A DNA stretch of 64,000 bases from Dermabacter hominis NBRC 106157 (lineage in GTDB: Bacteria; Actinomycetota; Actinomycetes; Actinomycetales; Dermabacteraceae). This document shows, one piece after another, positions 17,468 through 26,483 of the stretch; the first letter of the stretch is position 1; the number at the start of each line of letters is the position of its first letter. The stretch spans positions 248,001 to 312,000 of the forward strand of contig NZ_BCSI01000001.1 in the NCBI RefSeq assembly GCF_001570785.1. The letters are read 5' to 3'. The translations under genes were made by a program, and so were the position numbers. The notes under the pieces were generated by a model. It saw only the letters and a program-made list of their open reading frames with translations, did no database searches and had not been told where the DNA came from.

Positions 17468-18382
17468 CTAGAATTTCTCGCCCGAAAGGCGCTCGTAGGC
17501 CTCGATATATTTCTCGCGAGTCGCCTCGACGATGCTTGCGGGGAGTACAGGCGGTGCGACCTGGGTGTTCTTGTTCCAGCCACTCTCGTTCGTGAGCCAA
17601 TCGCGCACAAACTGCTTGTCGAAACTGGCCTGTGCGCGCCCGGGTTCGTACTGGTCAGCGGCCCAAAATCGCGAGGAATCCGGAGTGAGAACTTCGTCAC
17701 CCAGCACGATGTTATCGGTGTGTCGCGAGCGGCCGAACTCGAGCTTCGTATCGGCAAGAATGATGCCCCGCTCTCGCGCGAATTGCTCCGCTGCGCGGTA
17801 GACGGTGACAGTGCGCTCCTCGAGCTCGTCGACGAGGTCTTTCCCAAGCCTCGCGCGAGCCTCGCGAACGGTGATGTTCTCGTCATGCTCTCCCTGCTCG
17901 GCCTTGGTCGAGGGGGTGAACAGCGGGGACGGGAGACGGGAGCCGTCGACGAGTCCCTCGGGAAGGACGTGACCGCCCACCGCGCCGTCGCGACGGTAGT
18001 CCGCGAGCCCCGAGCCGGTCAGGTAGCCGCGCACGACGCATTCGAGCGGAACCATGTCGAGGGCCTCGCAGCGCAGGGCGCGCCCCCGAACCGCATCGGG
18101 AACGTCGACGGCGCTTTTCACGTGGTTGTCCGTGACGTCCCTGAGATGGTCGAACCACAAAAGCGACATCGCCGTCAAAATCCGCCCCTTATCGGGAATT
18201 CCCGGAGTTAGCGAGTAATCGAACGCGCTGATTCGATCGGTCGCGACGACGAGCACCTCGTTCGCGTCGGCAAGGGTGCTCCCGTGGGGAACGTACAGCT
18301 CGCGCACTTTTCCACTCAAGACGTGGTCCCAGCCTTCGAGAGTGGGGGCCTCGATCAGCGCGCCATTGACGTTCGTGTTCAC
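17468..18382 (-). CDS. purC: Phosphoribosylaminoimidazole-succinocarboxamide synthase
   Basis: This 304-residue SAICAR synthase joins aspartate to CAIR in purine synthesis. The ATP-binding SGKVRELYVP near residue 23, ATDRISAFDYSLTPGIPDKG, LECVVRGYLTGSG and IILADTKLEFG are diagnostic. The start is a GTG overlapping the purD stop (GTGA), so the two genes are coupled. The gap to pflB downstream is about 160 bases; it has no clear terminator and no -10 that I would trust. Confidence 0.96.
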   Translation of the reverse strand: MNTNVNGALIEAPTLEGWDHVLSGKVRELYVPHGSTLADANEVLVVATDRISAFDYSLTPGIPDKGRILTAMSLLWFDHLRDVTDNHVKSAVDVPDAVRGRALRCEALDMVPLECVVRGYLTGSGLADYRRDGAVGGHVLPEGLVDGSRLPSPLFTPSTKAEQGEHDENITVREARARLGKDLVDELEERTVTVYRAAEQFARERGIILADTKLEFGRSRHTDNIVLGDEVLTPDSSRFWAADQYEPGRAQASFDKQFVRDWLTNESGWNKNTQVAPPVLPASIVEATREKYIEAYERLSGEKF

Positions 18383-19683
18383 AGCTGGGTCACCCTTTCG
18401 ATAGCGCCGAGAGCTGCCCGCTCGGCGATGTCGGTTCGGTAGTGGGAGCCTTCGAGCAAGACGCGCGCGATGGCTGACTGTGCGCGAACGCGCGCATCCT
18501 CGAGGGTTTTTTCGCGAGCCACGACGCTGAGAACGCGGCCGCCGCTCGAGCGCACGGTGCCGTCGGAATCCCGCTTGGTGCCAGCGTGGATCACCGTGCA
18601 GCCTTCCTCTCCTACCTCGTCAAGGCCCGTGATTTCCCGCCCGGTCTGGGCGGCGAGTGGATAACCCTCGCTCGCGAGCACGACGGCGACCGCGCTCTCG
18701 TCGCGCCACGCGAGGTCAGGTGTGCCCGCGAGATCCCCGGTCGCGGCGGCGTGCAGGAACTCGCCGAGGTCGCTCCCGAGGCGCTCGAGGACCACGAGGG
18801 TTTCGGGATCGCCGAAGCGAACGTTGAACTCGATGACCTTGAGTCCCTCGCTGGTGGCCGCGAGGCCGCAGAAAAGGAGACCTGTGAACGGAGTGCCGCG
18901 CTCACGCATGGCGCGTACGACGGGTTCGGCGATCGTCTCGACGGTCGCGTTCATCGCGGCGTGTTCGTCGAGCCACGGCAGCGGTGAATAGGCACCCATG
19001 CCGCCCGTATTCGGGCCCTCGTCTCCCTTAAATGCGCGCTTGAAGTCCTGAGCTGGAACGAGCGGAACGGCCCTCTCACCGTCGCACACGCAGAACACCG
19101 AAAGCTCGGGCCCGTCGAGATACTCCTCGAGAACAACGCGCGAGCCGTGTGCTCCGCTTGCGAGGCAGTCGCGGGCGTGTGCGAGTGCCTCCTCGCGCGG
19201 GGACGTAACGACGACGCCCTTGCCGGCGGCGAGACCGTCGGCCTTGACGACGTAGGGGACGTTCCCTCCCGGGTTGATGTCGTCGAGCGCCGCTTCGAGC
19301 AGCGCGGGATCCGTCACCGTCGTCGAGCGCGCGGTCGCCACCCCCGCTTCGCTCATGATGCGCTTCGCGAAATCCTTCGAGCCCTCGAGCTCCGCCGCGG
19401 CCTTCGAGGGGCCGAACACGGTGAGGCCCGCCTCGCGCATGTCGTCGGCAAGACCCGCAACGAGTGGCGCCTCGGGGCCGATGACGACGAGCTCGATGCC
19501 GAGCTCGAGCGCAAGCGCGGTAAGGGCCGCGCTATCACCGAGAGAAACGTCGTGGGTGGCCGCGTGGGCCTCCATGCCCGGGTTGCCGGGGGCGGCGTGG
19601 AGATCGTGAGGGATGGAATCTTGGCTGAGACGTCGCACGAGGGCGTGCTCGCGCGCGCCGGTGCCCACTACGAGAATTTTCAC
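18379..19683 (-). CDS. purD: Phosphoribosylamine-glycine ligase
   Basis: This 434-residue ATP-grasp enzyme makes GAR from phosphoribosylamine and glycine. It begins [16 protein letters not shown], then has [18 protein letters not shown], the ATP-grasp [15 protein letters not shown], and the metal-site [12 protein letters not shown]. Length is typical. The GTG start is preceded at 6 bases by TAGGGT, so the mRNA is probably leaderless. It heads the purD-purC pair and is divergent from truA with only 35 bases between the two starts. Confidence 0.96.
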   Translation of the reverse strand: MKILVVGTGAREHALVRRLSQDSIPHDLHAAPGNPGMEAHAATHDVSLGDSAALTALALELGIELVVIGPEAPLVAGLADDMREAGLTVFGPSKAAAELEGSKDFAKRIMSEAGVATARSTTVTDPALLEAALDDINPGGNVPYVVKADGLAAGKGVVVTSPREEALAHARDCLASGAHGSRVVLEEYLDGPELSVFCVCDGERAVPLVPAQDFKRAFKGDEGPNTGGMGAYSPLPWLDEHAAMNATVETIAEPVVRAMRERGTPFTGLLFCGLAATSEGLKVIEFNVRFGDPETLVVLERLGSDLGEFLHAAATGDLAGTPDLAWRDESAVAVVLASEGYPLAAQTGREITGLDEVGEEGCTVIHAGTKRDSDGTVRSSGGRVLSVVAREKTLEDARVRAQSAIARVLLEGSHYRTDIAERAALGAIERVTQL

Positions 19684-19689
19684 GCCTTA

Positions 19690-19695
19690 ACCCTA
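19690..19695 (-). promoter_or_regulatory. -10 element of leaderless purD
   Basis: On the minus strand TAGGGT ends 6 bases before the purD GTG at 19683. There is no ribosome-binding site, and the element sits back-to-back with the truA promoter. Confidence 0.6.
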
Positions 19696-19706
19696 GCGGT
19701 TCCAGC

Positions 19707-19712
19707 TAGGCT
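19707..19712 (+). promoter_or_regulatory. -10 element of leaderless truA
   Basis: TAGGCT ends 6 bases before the truA GTG at 19719. Together with the purD element it forms a compact divergent promoter in a 35-base gap, so the two polymerase footprints must overlap. Confidence 0.6.
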
Positions 19713-19718
19713 TCTGGG

Positions 19719-20624
19719 GTGAACACCGAGCCCACAGCCCCCAACTCCTCGCTCGAGCCAGCGCCGCGGCTGCGAGTGCGCCTCGACCTCGCTTACGACG
19801 GTACCGACTTTAAGGGGTGGGGAATTCAGCCGGCGCTACGCACGGTCCAGGGGGAACTCGAGGCGGGGCTCGCAAAAATCGTTCGTGAGGATATTCGGGT
19901 CACGGTCGCCGGTCGCACCGACGCGGGTGTCCACGCGAGCGGCCAGGTCGTGCACGTCGACATTCCCCACGAGCGGTGGCAGCGAATGCCGGGCAGGAGT
20001 GATCGCTCCAGCGAGGACTCAATCGTCCAGCGCCTCGCCGCAGTTTTGCCCCGCGACATCGCCGTTCGGCGCGCGAGCGTCGTCAGCGGCGATTTTGATG
20101 CCCGCTTCAGCGCGCTTGCGCGCACCTACCGCTATCGCATTTGTGACGAGCGTGCGCGGCGCGACCCCCTGCGCCGCGACGTCGCCTTCCACAAGCGCTC
20201 GCTCGACGCAGAGGCGATGAACACTGCCGCGCGCGCCCTCGTCGGCGAACACGACTTCCTGTCCTTCTGCAAACCCCGCGAGGACGCGACGACAATCCGC
20301 ACTCTTCACGAGATCACGTGGGAGCGCCCCAAAACAGGCAAAGACGAGGGGCTCGTCGTCGCAACCGTCACCGCCGACGCGTTCTGCCATCACATGGTCC
20401 GTTCGATCGTCGGCGCGAGCGTCGCGGTCGGCGAGCATCACCTCGACGCCGAGTGGATGGCTGCGCTCATCACAATCCCCAGGCGCGATGAAGCCGGCAG
20501 CGCCCCCATGTTCGCCCCCTCCGGCCTTACACTCGAGCGGATCGACTACCCGGAAGAAGCCGAATGGGCGGCACGGGCCCGGCAAACGCGCGGCAAGCGC
20601 GGTGCGCCGTTTGAACGTCGTTAA
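19719..20624 (+). CDS. truA: tRNA pseudouridine(38-40) synthase
   Basis: The 301-residue protein converts uridines 38-40 of the tRNA anticodon arm to pseudouridine. The catalytic aspartate is D68 in AGRTDAGVHASGQV. Other family stretches are LAYDGTDFKGWG, SFCKPREDATTIR and FCHHMVRSIVGA. Length is typical with a 15-residue proline-rich lead. In many actinobacteria truA lies before rplM-rpsI at the end of the ribosomal cluster, as here. Confidence 0.95.
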   Translation: MNTEPTAPNSSLEPAPRLRVRLDLAYDGTDFKGWGIQPALRTVQGELEAGLAKIVREDIRVTVAGRTDAGVHASGQVVHVDIPHERWQRMPGRSDRSSEDSIVQRLAAVLPRDIAVRRASVVSGDFDARFSALARTYRYRICDERARRDPLRRDVAFHKRSLDAEAMNTAARALVGEHDFLSFCKPREDATTIRTLHEITWERPKTGKDEGLVVATVTADAFCHHMVRSIVGASVAVGEHHLDAEWMAALITIPRRDEAGSAPMFAPSGLTLERIDYPEEAEWAARARQTRGKRGAPFERR

Positions 20625-20975
20625 AGTCCGACGGTTGCCGAACACCGGCGAACCCTCGCCCTGCAAATGTGAGGGAAAACAAGAGGCGAGCAGCCGTCGG
20701 CCCGTTGCCCTCGCTGCGGATCCGCACTAGAGTAGAGGGCTGTTGTGCCATAGATGCGCGCTTTGCCGCTGCCGCTTTCTCACGCTCGGCGCGAAAGAGC
20801 TCCTCACACGCATCTGAACCCCACGCCCGCCCCTAAACCCGGGCAGCCGGTTCAGCACGACATTTCTTGGTCATGCTTTAAACCAAAGGAAGCGTGTCCA
20901 CGGTCCATTCGAACCGTGTTCTTGCGCGCCCACAAGGGGCGTCGCGAGGCACTTAAACGAGAGAAGAAGGCACGA
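20625..20975 (+). other. Non-coding spacer and probable long leader of rplM-rpsI
   Basis: This 351-base gap holds a recognisable promoter near 20705-20733 and then about 235 bases of leader before the rplM GTG. An open frame runs in from 20754 in phase with rplM, but its first 74 codons have no L13 similarity, so I treat them as untranslated. I recognise no named riboswitch. Confidence 0.5.
20705..20733 (+). promoter_or_regulatory. Sigma-70-type promoter of rplM-rpsI
   Basis: TTGCCC and TAGAGT are separated by exactly 17 bases, a good housekeeping promoter. Predicted transcription start is near 20740, giving a leader of about 235 nt. Confidence 0.55.
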
Positions 20976-21419
20976 GTGCGTACGTTCACCCCGAAGCACG
21001 ACGACGTCGAGCGTTCCTGGTACGTCATTGACGCAACTGATGTCGTCCTCGGCCGGCTCGCTTCCCACGCCGCTCAGCTCCTGCGCGGCAAGCACAAGCC
21101 GGTCTTCGCACCCCACGTGGATGCGGGCGACTTCGTCATCATCATCAACGCTGAGAAGGTTGCCCTCACGGGCAAGAAGCTCGAGCAGAAGCTCGCATAC
21201 CGCCACTCGGGTTACCCGGGCGGCCTGCGCGCGACTCGGTACGCCGAGCTGCTCGAGAAGAACCCCGAGCGCGCGATCGAGAAGGCTGTCAAGGGCATGC
21301 TCCCGAAGAACAAGCTTGCCACCCAGCAGCTCAAGAAGCTCAAGGTGTACGCGGGTCCCGAGCACCCGCACCAGGCTCAGAAGCCGGTCCCGTTCACCAT
21401 CGACCAGGTGGCGCAGTAA
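20976..21419 (+). CDS. rplM: 50S ribosomal protein L13
   Basis: The 147-residue L13 starts at a GTG preceded by AGAAGG, giving [19 protein letters not shown]. Family stretches are [24 protein letters not shown] and [10 protein letters not shown], and [13 protein letters not shown] at the end. L13 is an early 23S rRNA-binding assembly protein. In E. coli L13 represses its own operon by binding the leader; whether the long leader here is used that way is open. rpsI follows after 44 bases. Confidence 0.97.
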   Translation: MRTFTPKHDDVERSWYVIDATDVVLGRLASHAAQLLRGKHKPVFAPHVDAGDFVIIINAEKVALTGKKLEQKLAYRHSGYPGGLRATRYAELLEKNPERAIEKAVKGMLPKNKLATQQLKKLKVYAGPEHPHQAQKPVPFTIDQVAQ

Positions 21420-21463
21420 CGGGCCCCGCCCGGCTACGCCTATACGAGATCTGAGGAAATCAA

Positions 21464-21955
21464 GTGGCAGAAACCACCCCCGAAGTTGAGGAGTTCGAAG
21501 GCGACGCCTCGAACTACACCACCGAATCTACGAACGACGCGCCCGTCGGCAAGGGCTCGTCGATCTCCGCTCCCGGCTACGGCACCGGCCGCCGCAAGCA
21601 GGCTGTCGCCCGCGTGCGCCTCGTGCCCGGCACCGGCGAGTGGAAGGTCAATGGCCGCACCCTCGAGGAGTACTTCCCGAACAAGGTGCACCAGCAGGAA
21701 GTGAACGATCCGTTCAAGCTTCTCGACCTCCAGGGCCGCTTCGACGTGATCGCCCGCATCTCCGGCGGTGGCCCCTCGGGCCAGGCCGGTGCGCTGCGCC
21801 TCGGCGTGTCGCGTGCGCTCAACGAGATCGACACCGAAGCGAACCGCCCCGCGCTCAAGAAGGCGGGCTTCCTCACGCGCGATGCCCGCGTCATCGAGCG
21901 TAAGAAGGCCGGCCTCAAGAAGGCCCGTAAGGCTCCGCAGTTCTCGAAGCGCTGA
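21464..21955 (+). CDS. rpsI: 30S ribosomal protein S9
   Basis: The 163-residue S9 has a normal core from about residue 38 ([36 protein letters not shown]) and the basic C-terminal tail RKAPQFSKR that reaches the P-site tRNA. The first 37 residues are an acidic, Ser/Thr-rich extension often found in actinobacterial S9. The GTG start follows GAGGAAA. It ends the rplM-rpsI operon. Confidence 0.97.
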   Translation: MAETTPEVEEFEGDASNYTTESTNDAPVGKGSSISAPGYGTGRRKQAVARVRLVPGTGEWKVNGRTLEEYFPNKVHQQEVNDPFKLLDLQGRFDVIARISGGGPSGQAGALRLGVSRALNEIDTEANRPALKKAGFLTRDARVIERKKAGLKKARKAPQFSKR

Positions 21956-21977
21956 TCGCCAGCACTTTGCACTGCAT

Positions 21978-22008
21978 CGAAGGCGTCACCTCACCGGTGG
22001 CGCCTTCG
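21978..22008 (+). terminator. Hairpin terminator after rpsI
   Basis: A 13-bp stem (CGAAGGCGTCACC with GGTGGCGCCTTCG, one G-U pair) and a 5-base loop, 22 bases beyond the rpsI stop. Confidence 0.8.
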
Positions 22009-22029
22009 GTCGTTAACGGTGTGAAGGCC

Positions 22030-22035
22030 TAAGGT
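22030..22035 (+). promoter_or_regulatory. -10 element of a leaderless transporter gene
   Basis: TAAGGT ends 7 bases before the GTG at 22043 and there is no ribosome-binding site. Confidence 0.6.
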
Positions 22036-22042
22036 TGTAAAC

Positions 22043-23635
22043 GTGGTCGTCCTCGATATTCTCACCGAGCAGCCACTGCTAGCGCTGTTTCTCGTGATGG
22101 CGCTCGGCACGCTCCTCGGTCGCATGCGCTTTGGCCCCGTCCAGTTTGGTGCGGCGGGTGCCCTCTTCGTGGGTCTCATCGTCGGCGCGCTCGATCCGCG
22201 CCTTGGCGAAAACTTTGGCGTGTATCAAACGTTCGGGCTTGCCCTCTTCGTCTACATGATCGGGCTCAGTGCCGGTAATGGTTTCTTCCGCGACATGCGA
22301 AAGCAGTACCGGCTCATGCTGGCTGCCGTCGGACTCTTCGCCATCTATGCCGTGGGCGTCAGTATTCTCGGCTCCGTCGCTGGGCTCGGGAAGGAACTGA
22401 CCGCGGGCACATTCACGGGCACGCTCACCTCGACTCCGGCCCTCGCAGCTGCGAGCAGGGCGACCGGCGGCTCGACGATCCCCGCCGTGGGCTACGCGAT
22501 CGCATACCCGTTTGGCGTCATCATTCCCATGATCCTCGTGTCGATCATGATGTCGAGTACGTGGGTGCGCTCAAAGTTCGTGTCTCGAAGGGATCCCGGC
22601 CGACCCCGCGGCTCCCAGATCCGTGACATGAGTGTGCGCGTGACCTCGACAATCGCCCTCATGGATGTGCCAGGGGTGCGCGAGGGGACCGTATCGGCGT
22701 CGTACCTGCTCAGGCGCGGCATGATGACGATCGTGCGCACCGACACCGTATTGCACGAAGGCGATGAGGTCGTGCTCGTGGGCTTTCCAGAATCGCTCGA
22801 TCAGGCACTCGAGGTCATCGGCGAGCGTGCCGAACACCGGCTCCTCGATGACCGCAGCGCCGTGGACTACCGTCGCATCCTCGTCTCCAACCCGAGACTC
22901 GAAGGGCGACTCCTTCGCGAAACCCGAATCGCCTCGCGCTATGGCGCAATCGTCACACGCCTGCGTCGTGGGGATGAAGACATGGTCGCGTCGCCGTGGA
23001 CCCGCCTCGAACTCGGCGACCGCGTTCGGGTCGTTGCGCCCCGCGAACAAATCGCTCGCATCACCGAGTACCTCGGGGACAGCGAAAAGCGCATCAACAG
23101 CGTGGACTTTCTCGCGCTCGGCCTCGGGATCTCCTTCGGGCTGCTCCTCGGGCTCGTCAGCATACCCATCGGCGGGGGAGCGTCGTTCGCGCTCGGCAGT
23201 GCAGCGGGACCGCTCGTCGTTGGCCTCATCCTCGGCCGGTGGGAGCACACGGGGCCCATCCTATGGACCCTTCCAAGGCCCGTGAATCTCACCATTCGCC
23301 AACTCGGTCTATCGGTCTTTCTTGCGGCGGTGGGGGTGATCTCTGGACCCTCGTTCGCGGAGAATGCCTTCACCCTCGACGGGCTCAAGGTTGCTCTTGT
23401 CGCGGCTGCCTCCCTCATGCTCATGCTTCCCCTCGTTCCCGTGGCGGGAGCGCTGCTCGGCGTGAGCCTCGAGCGGTCGGCAGGTGCCGTCGCGGCCTTC
23501 GTCGGTCAATCGGTCGTTCTCGAGCACGCACTCAACCTCGGCCACGACGATGAACGCACCGCCTCCGGCTACGCCGCGGTCTACGCGCTCGGCATCGTGG
23601 TGCAGCTCCTACTCGTGCAATTCATGGTCACCTAA
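22043..23635 (+). CDS. AspT/YidE-type (AAEx family) transporter with two TrkA-C domains
   Basis: The 530-residue membrane protein has the aspartate:alanine exchanger family layout: about five hydrophobic segments in residues 5-175 ([33 protein letters not shown]), a cytoplasmic region of about residues 190-350 with two RCK/TrkA-C modules ([21 protein letters not shown] is typical), then five more hydrophobic segments to the end. The gate-like [13 protein letters not shown] repeat is visible. Substrate is not predictable; AspT exchanges aspartate for alanine, while YidE homologues are uncharacterised. It stands alone between the rpsI terminator and glmM. Confidence 0.85.
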   Translation: MVVLDILTEQPLLALFLVMALGTLLGRMRFGPVQFGAAGALFVGLIVGALDPRLGENFGVYQTFGLALFVYMIGLSAGNGFFRDMRKQYRLMLAAVGLFAIYAVGVSILGSVAGLGKELTAGTFTGTLTSTPALAAASRATGGSTIPAVGYAIAYPFGVIIPMILVSIMMSSTWVRSKFVSRRDPGRPRGSQIRDMSVRVTSTIALMDVPGVREGTVSASYLLRRGMMTIVRTDTVLHEGDEVVLVGFPESLDQALEVIGERAEHRLLDDRSAVDYRRILVSNPRLEGRLLRETRIASRYGAIVTRLRRGDEDMVASPWTRLELGDRVRVVAPREQIARITEYLGDSEKRINSVDFLALGLGISFGLLLGLVSIPIGGGASFALGSAAGPLVVGLILGRWEHTGPILWTLPRPVNLTIRQLGLSVFLAAVGVISGPSFAENAFTLDGLKVALVAAASLMLMLPLVPVAGALLGVSLERSAGAVAAFVGQSVVLEHALNLGHDDERTASGYAAVYALGIVVQLLLVQFMVT

Positions 23636-23646
23636 AGCACCCCCGT

Positions 23647-23652
23647 TACACT
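23647..23652 (+). promoter_or_regulatory. Putative -10 element of glmM
   Basis: TACACT lies 50 bases before the glmM ATG, leaving a leader of about 44 nt that includes a good ribosome-binding site (GAAGGAAG). Confidence 0.4.
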
Positions 23653-23702
23653 CGAAGAGTTTTCGTGCACGCCTCGTGCACCCTAATGAAGGAAGACACC
23701 AC

Positions 23703-25076
23703 ATGGCACGTTTGTTTGGAACCGACGGCGTTCGCGGGGTGGCGAACAAAGACATCACCGCGGAGCTCGCGGTGGAACTTGCCGTCGCAGCTGCCCACGT
23801 CCTCGGGCAGTTCGGCGCATTCGAACCGAGTGAAAGCGGCGAGGGCCGGGCGAAGCCCCGCGCGATCGTCGCCCACGATCCGCGCCCCTCAGGCGACTTC
23901 ATCTCCGCGGCGATCTGCGCCGGCCTCGCTTCCGCTGGCGTCGACGTGCTCGATGCAGGCGTGCTGCCCACCCCGGGCCTCGCCTACCTCGTGAAAGAGT
24001 CCGAAGCCGATCTTGGCGTCATGATCTCCGCGAGCCACAACCCGCACCCCGATAACGGCATCAAATTCTTCGCGCGCGGCGGAGTGAAACTTCCCGACGA
24101 AGTCGAGGATGCGATCGAAGCGCGCCTTCACGAAGAGTGGTCGCGGCCGCTCGGCGCAGAGGTCGGCTCGATCACCCCCTACGACAACGCGATCGACAGC
24201 TACGTCGATCACCTCCTCTCGACCCTCGACGCCTCCCTTGACGGACTGAGCGTCGTCGTCGATTGCGCGAACGGCGCCTCCTTCGAGACCGGCCCCAAGG
24301 CCCTCGAGCGCGCAGGCGCACGAATCCACGTGCTCGGCGACCGAACCGACGGCCGCCAGATCAACGAGGACTGCGGCTCGACCCATCTCGAGCAGCTGCA
24401 AGCCGCCGTGGTCGAGCACGGCGCCGATATTGGCGTCGCCTTCGACGGCGACGCCGATCGCTGCCTTGCGGTCGATGCCGACGGCGCCGTCATCGACGGC
24501 GATCAGATCATGGCGATCCTCGCCCTCGCCCTCAAGGAAAAAGGCAAGCTCGCCGACGACACCCTCGTCGTGACCGTCATGAGCAACCTCGGCCTCAAAC
24601 TCGCCATGCGTGAGCACGGTATTCAGCTCGGGCAGACCTCCGTTGGTGACCGCTACGTCCTCGAGGAAATGACTCTCGGCGGCTACTCTCTCGGCGGCGA
24701 ACAGTCCGGCCACGTCATCCTCCTCGAGCACGCGTCGACGGGCGACGGCGAACTCACGGCTCTCCACCTTCTCCAGCGCATGAAGGAAACCGGCAAGAGC
24801 GCCCGCGAGCTCGCGAGCGTCATGACCCGCATGCCGCAGGCCCTCATCAACGTCAAGGGCGTCGACAAGAACCGCGCCCAGATCGACGCAATCGTGACAA
24901 AGGCAGTCGAGGACGCCGAAGCCGAACTCGGTGATACCGGCCGCGTGCTTCTTCGCCCGTCGGGCACCGAGCCCGTCGTGCGCGTCATGGTCGAAGCGGC
25001 CGATGACGACCAAGCCCACAGCATCGCCGAGCGGCTCGCGGGTATCGTGCGCGATCGCCTCGCGCTCGAGGGCTGA
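23703..25076 (+). CDS. glmM: Phosphoglucosamine mutase
   Basis: The 457-residue enzyme interconverts glucosamine-6-P and glucosamine-1-P on the way to UDP-GlcNAc. It begins [15 protein letters not shown]. The phosphorylated serine is S111 in [14 protein letters not shown], the metal loop is [12 protein letters not shown], and the sugar loop is GGEQSGHV. Length is normal. The ATG lies 8 bases after GAAGGAAG. glmS, the previous step of the pathway, lies 1.4 kb downstream past coaA. The last 14 coding bases are part of a tandem duplication that also carries the terminator. Confidence 0.97.
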   Translation: MARLFGTDGVRGVANKDITAELAVELAVAAAHVLGQFGAFEPSESGEGRAKPRAIVAHDPRPSGDFISAAICAGLASAGVDVLDAGVLPTPGLAYLVKESEADLGVMISASHNPHPDNGIKFFARGGVKLPDEVEDAIEARLHEEWSRPLGAEVGSITPYDNAIDSYVDHLLSTLDASLDGLSVVVDCANGASFETGPKALERAGARIHVLGDRTDGRQINEDCGSTHLEQLQAAVVEHGADIGVAFDGDADRCLAVDADGAVIDGDQIMAILALALKEKGKLADDTLVVTVMSNLGLKLAMREHGIQLGQTSVGDRYVLEEMTLGGYSLGGEQSGHVILLEHASTGDGELTALHLLQRMKETGKSARELASVMTRMPQALINVKGVDKNRAQIDAIVTKAVEDAEAELGDTGRVLLRPSGTEPVVRVMVEAADDDQAHSIAERLAGIVRDRLALEG

Positions 25077-25121
25077 GGGTCCTTATTCTTCGCTGAGAGC
25101 GTTTCAGTTTGTGAAGATTTG

Positions 25122-25161
25122 GGGTCCGACGGTGGTTAGGGAGCCGTCGGGCCCTGATTTT
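25122..25161 (+). terminator. Rho-independent terminator of glmM, copy A
   Basis: An 11-bp stem (GGGTCCGACGG with CCGTCGGGCCC, one G-U pair) is followed by TGATTTTTT, a proper T-tract that is rare in this window. Confidence 0.88.
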
Positions 25162-25302
25162 TTCATAGAGAGAGACGGCCGTGGGGCAGCGGCCGGGGCT
25201 GCGGCCGTGGCAGTACCGGGGGCGAGCTGACGCGGGGTAGCGGGTGAACGCTCGAGGGCTGAGGGTTTGCAGCTGAGAGCGCTTCACTTTATGAAGATTT
25301 TG

Positions 25303-25342
25303 GGGTCCGACGGTGGCTGGGAGGCCGTCGGGCCCTGATTTT
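25303..25342 (+). terminator. Rho-independent terminator of glmM, copy B
   Basis: This has the same stem and T-tract as copy A, 181 bases further on, as part of the tandem duplication. It would back up copy A before the convergent coaA gene. Confidence 0.85.
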
Positions 25343-25404
25343 TTCATAGAGAGAGACGGCCGGGGGGCAGTTGCCAGGGGTGAGCTGGGGCAGTTGCCGG
25401 GGCG

Positions 25405-26412
25405 CTAGATGCGGCGTAGCAGCACCGAGTGGATCTGATGATTCGAGCCCTTGCGGAGGATGAGATCAGCACGACCGCGTGTGGGCCGTACGTTTTCTTT
25501 GAGGTTCGGTCCGTTGATCGTGTCCCACACGTGGCCTGCGCGTTCGATTGCCTCGCTGTCGCTCAGGTCGGCGTAGCTGCGGAAGTACGATTCCGGGTTC
25601 GAGAAGGCCGTTTGGCGCAGCGTGAGGAACCGGTCGATGTACCAGCGGCGGATGTCGTCCTCTTTCGCATCGACGTAAATGGAGAAGTCGAAGAAGTCGG
25701 AGACGGCGACACCGAGACGGCCATCGGCACGGGGGCGCGCCGGCTGGAGAACATTGAGACCTTCGACGATCAGCACGTCGGGGCGCTCGACGATGATGCG
25801 CTCGCCCGGAACTCGGTCGTAAGAGATGTGGGAGTACACCGGCGCTTCGACGCGATCCTTGCCGCTCTTGACGTCGGCGATGAAACGCAAAAGGGCGCGG
25901 CGGTCATAGCTTTCAGGGAAACCCTTGCGTTCGAGAATGCCGCGGCGCTTGAGCTCGGCGGTCGGGTAGAGAAAACCATCGGTCGTGATGAGCTGAGCAC
26001 GGGGAGTTTCGGGCCAACGGGCAGTCAGCAGGCGCAAAAGGCGCGCGGTTGTGGACTTACCAACCGCGACTGACCCCGCAACGCCGATCACGAAGGGCGT
26101 GCGGCGGAAGTGCTCTTGGAGGAAGCTCTGGCGGAGATTGCGCAGGTGCTGGGCGGTCATGACCTGGAGGTTCAGGAGCCTCGAAATGGGGCGGTAAATG
26201 TCGTTGACCTCGGCGTAATCGAGGGGGTCGCCCTGGCCTCGAATCTCCGTGACTTCCTCGGGAGTCATGGGCAGAGGGGTTTGGTCGCTTAGGCGGGCCC
26301 AGTCCGCTCGGCTGATCTCCGTGAACGGCGTGAGATGCGAGTCATCAATCGGTGTGCGACCTCGGTGCGGGTCGCGCTCGAAGGGAACGGAGAGGTCTTG
26401 ATGCTCGTGCAT
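25405..26412 (-). CDS. coaA: Type I pantothenate kinase
   Basis: The 335-residue kinase catalyses the first step of coenzyme A synthesis. The P-loop is GVAGSVAVGKSTTARLL, followed by LITTDGFLYPTAEL, KGFPESYDRRALLRF and VLIVEGLNVLQ, all typical of prokaryotic CoaA. The first about 25 residues are a charged lead. The ATG is preceded at 6 bases by TAAACT, a leaderless arrangement, although GAGGA also falls there. It is divergent from glmS. Confidence 0.95.
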   Translation of the reverse strand: MHEHQDLSVPFERDPHRGRTPIDDSHLTPFTEISRADWARLSDQTPLPMTPEEVTEIRGQGDPLDYAEVNDIYRPISRLLNLQVMTAQHLRNLRQSFLQEHFRRTPFVIGVAGSVAVGKSTTARLLRLLTARWPETPRAQLITTDGFLYPTAELKRRGILERKGFPESYDRRALLRFIADVKSGKDRVEAPVYSHISYDRVPGERIIVERPDVLIVEGLNVLQPARPRADGRLGVAVSDFFDFSIYVDAKEDDIRRWYIDRFLTLRQTAFSNPESYFRSYADLSDSEAIERAGHVWDTINGPNLKENVRPTRGRADLILRKGSNHQIHSVLLRRI

Positions 26413-26418
26413 TCCTCA

Positions 26419-26424
26419 AGTTTA
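26419..26424 (-). promoter_or_regulatory. -10 element of coaA
   Basis: On the minus strand TAAACT ends 6 bases before the coaA ATG at 26412, which suggests a leaderless transcript. It is back-to-back with the glmS promoter. Confidence 0.55.
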
Positions 26425-26470
26425 TGGTGACGCGCGCATGTGAAGCAGCGTTTTTTCATGCGGCGAGGAT

Positions 26471-26476
26471 TACTCT
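26471..26476 (+). promoter_or_regulatory. -10 element of leaderless glmS
   Basis: TACTCT ends 7 bases before the ATG at 26484. This and the required N-terminal Cys fix the glmS start. Confidence 0.6.
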
Positions 26477-26483
26477 CTGTTGC

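Larger units (their letters stand above)
25063..25370 (+). repeat. Imperfect tandem duplication covering the glmM 3' end and its terminator
   Basis: Two copies, 25063-25189 and 25249-25370, share the order CGCTCGAGGGCTGAGGG, GCTGAGAGCG-TTCA-TTT, GATTT(T)GGGGTCCGACGG, a terminator hairpin, CCCTGATTTTTTCATAGAG and GACGGCCG-GGGGCAG. They differ at only a few positions. Copy A begins inside the last codons of glmM; copy B is non-coding. A third degenerate piece of the downstream part (GGGCAGTTGCCGGGG) follows copy B up to the coaA stop. No gene lies in this 328-base gap. Confidence 0.85.

Noticed and set aside
20754-20975. An N-terminal extension of L13 by 74 residues
   Set aside because: No L13 has such an extension, its composition is unlike the core, and a GTG with a ribosome-binding site marks the normal start.
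25077-25347. A small protein gene on the minus strand across the duplicated terminators
   Set aside because: The frame follows the repeat sequence, lacks a ribosome-binding site and only exists because of the stem sequences.
26413-26483. A glmS ribozyme
   Set aside because: The spacer to coaA is only 71 bases and carries a leaderless promoter, so there is no room for the ribozyme.
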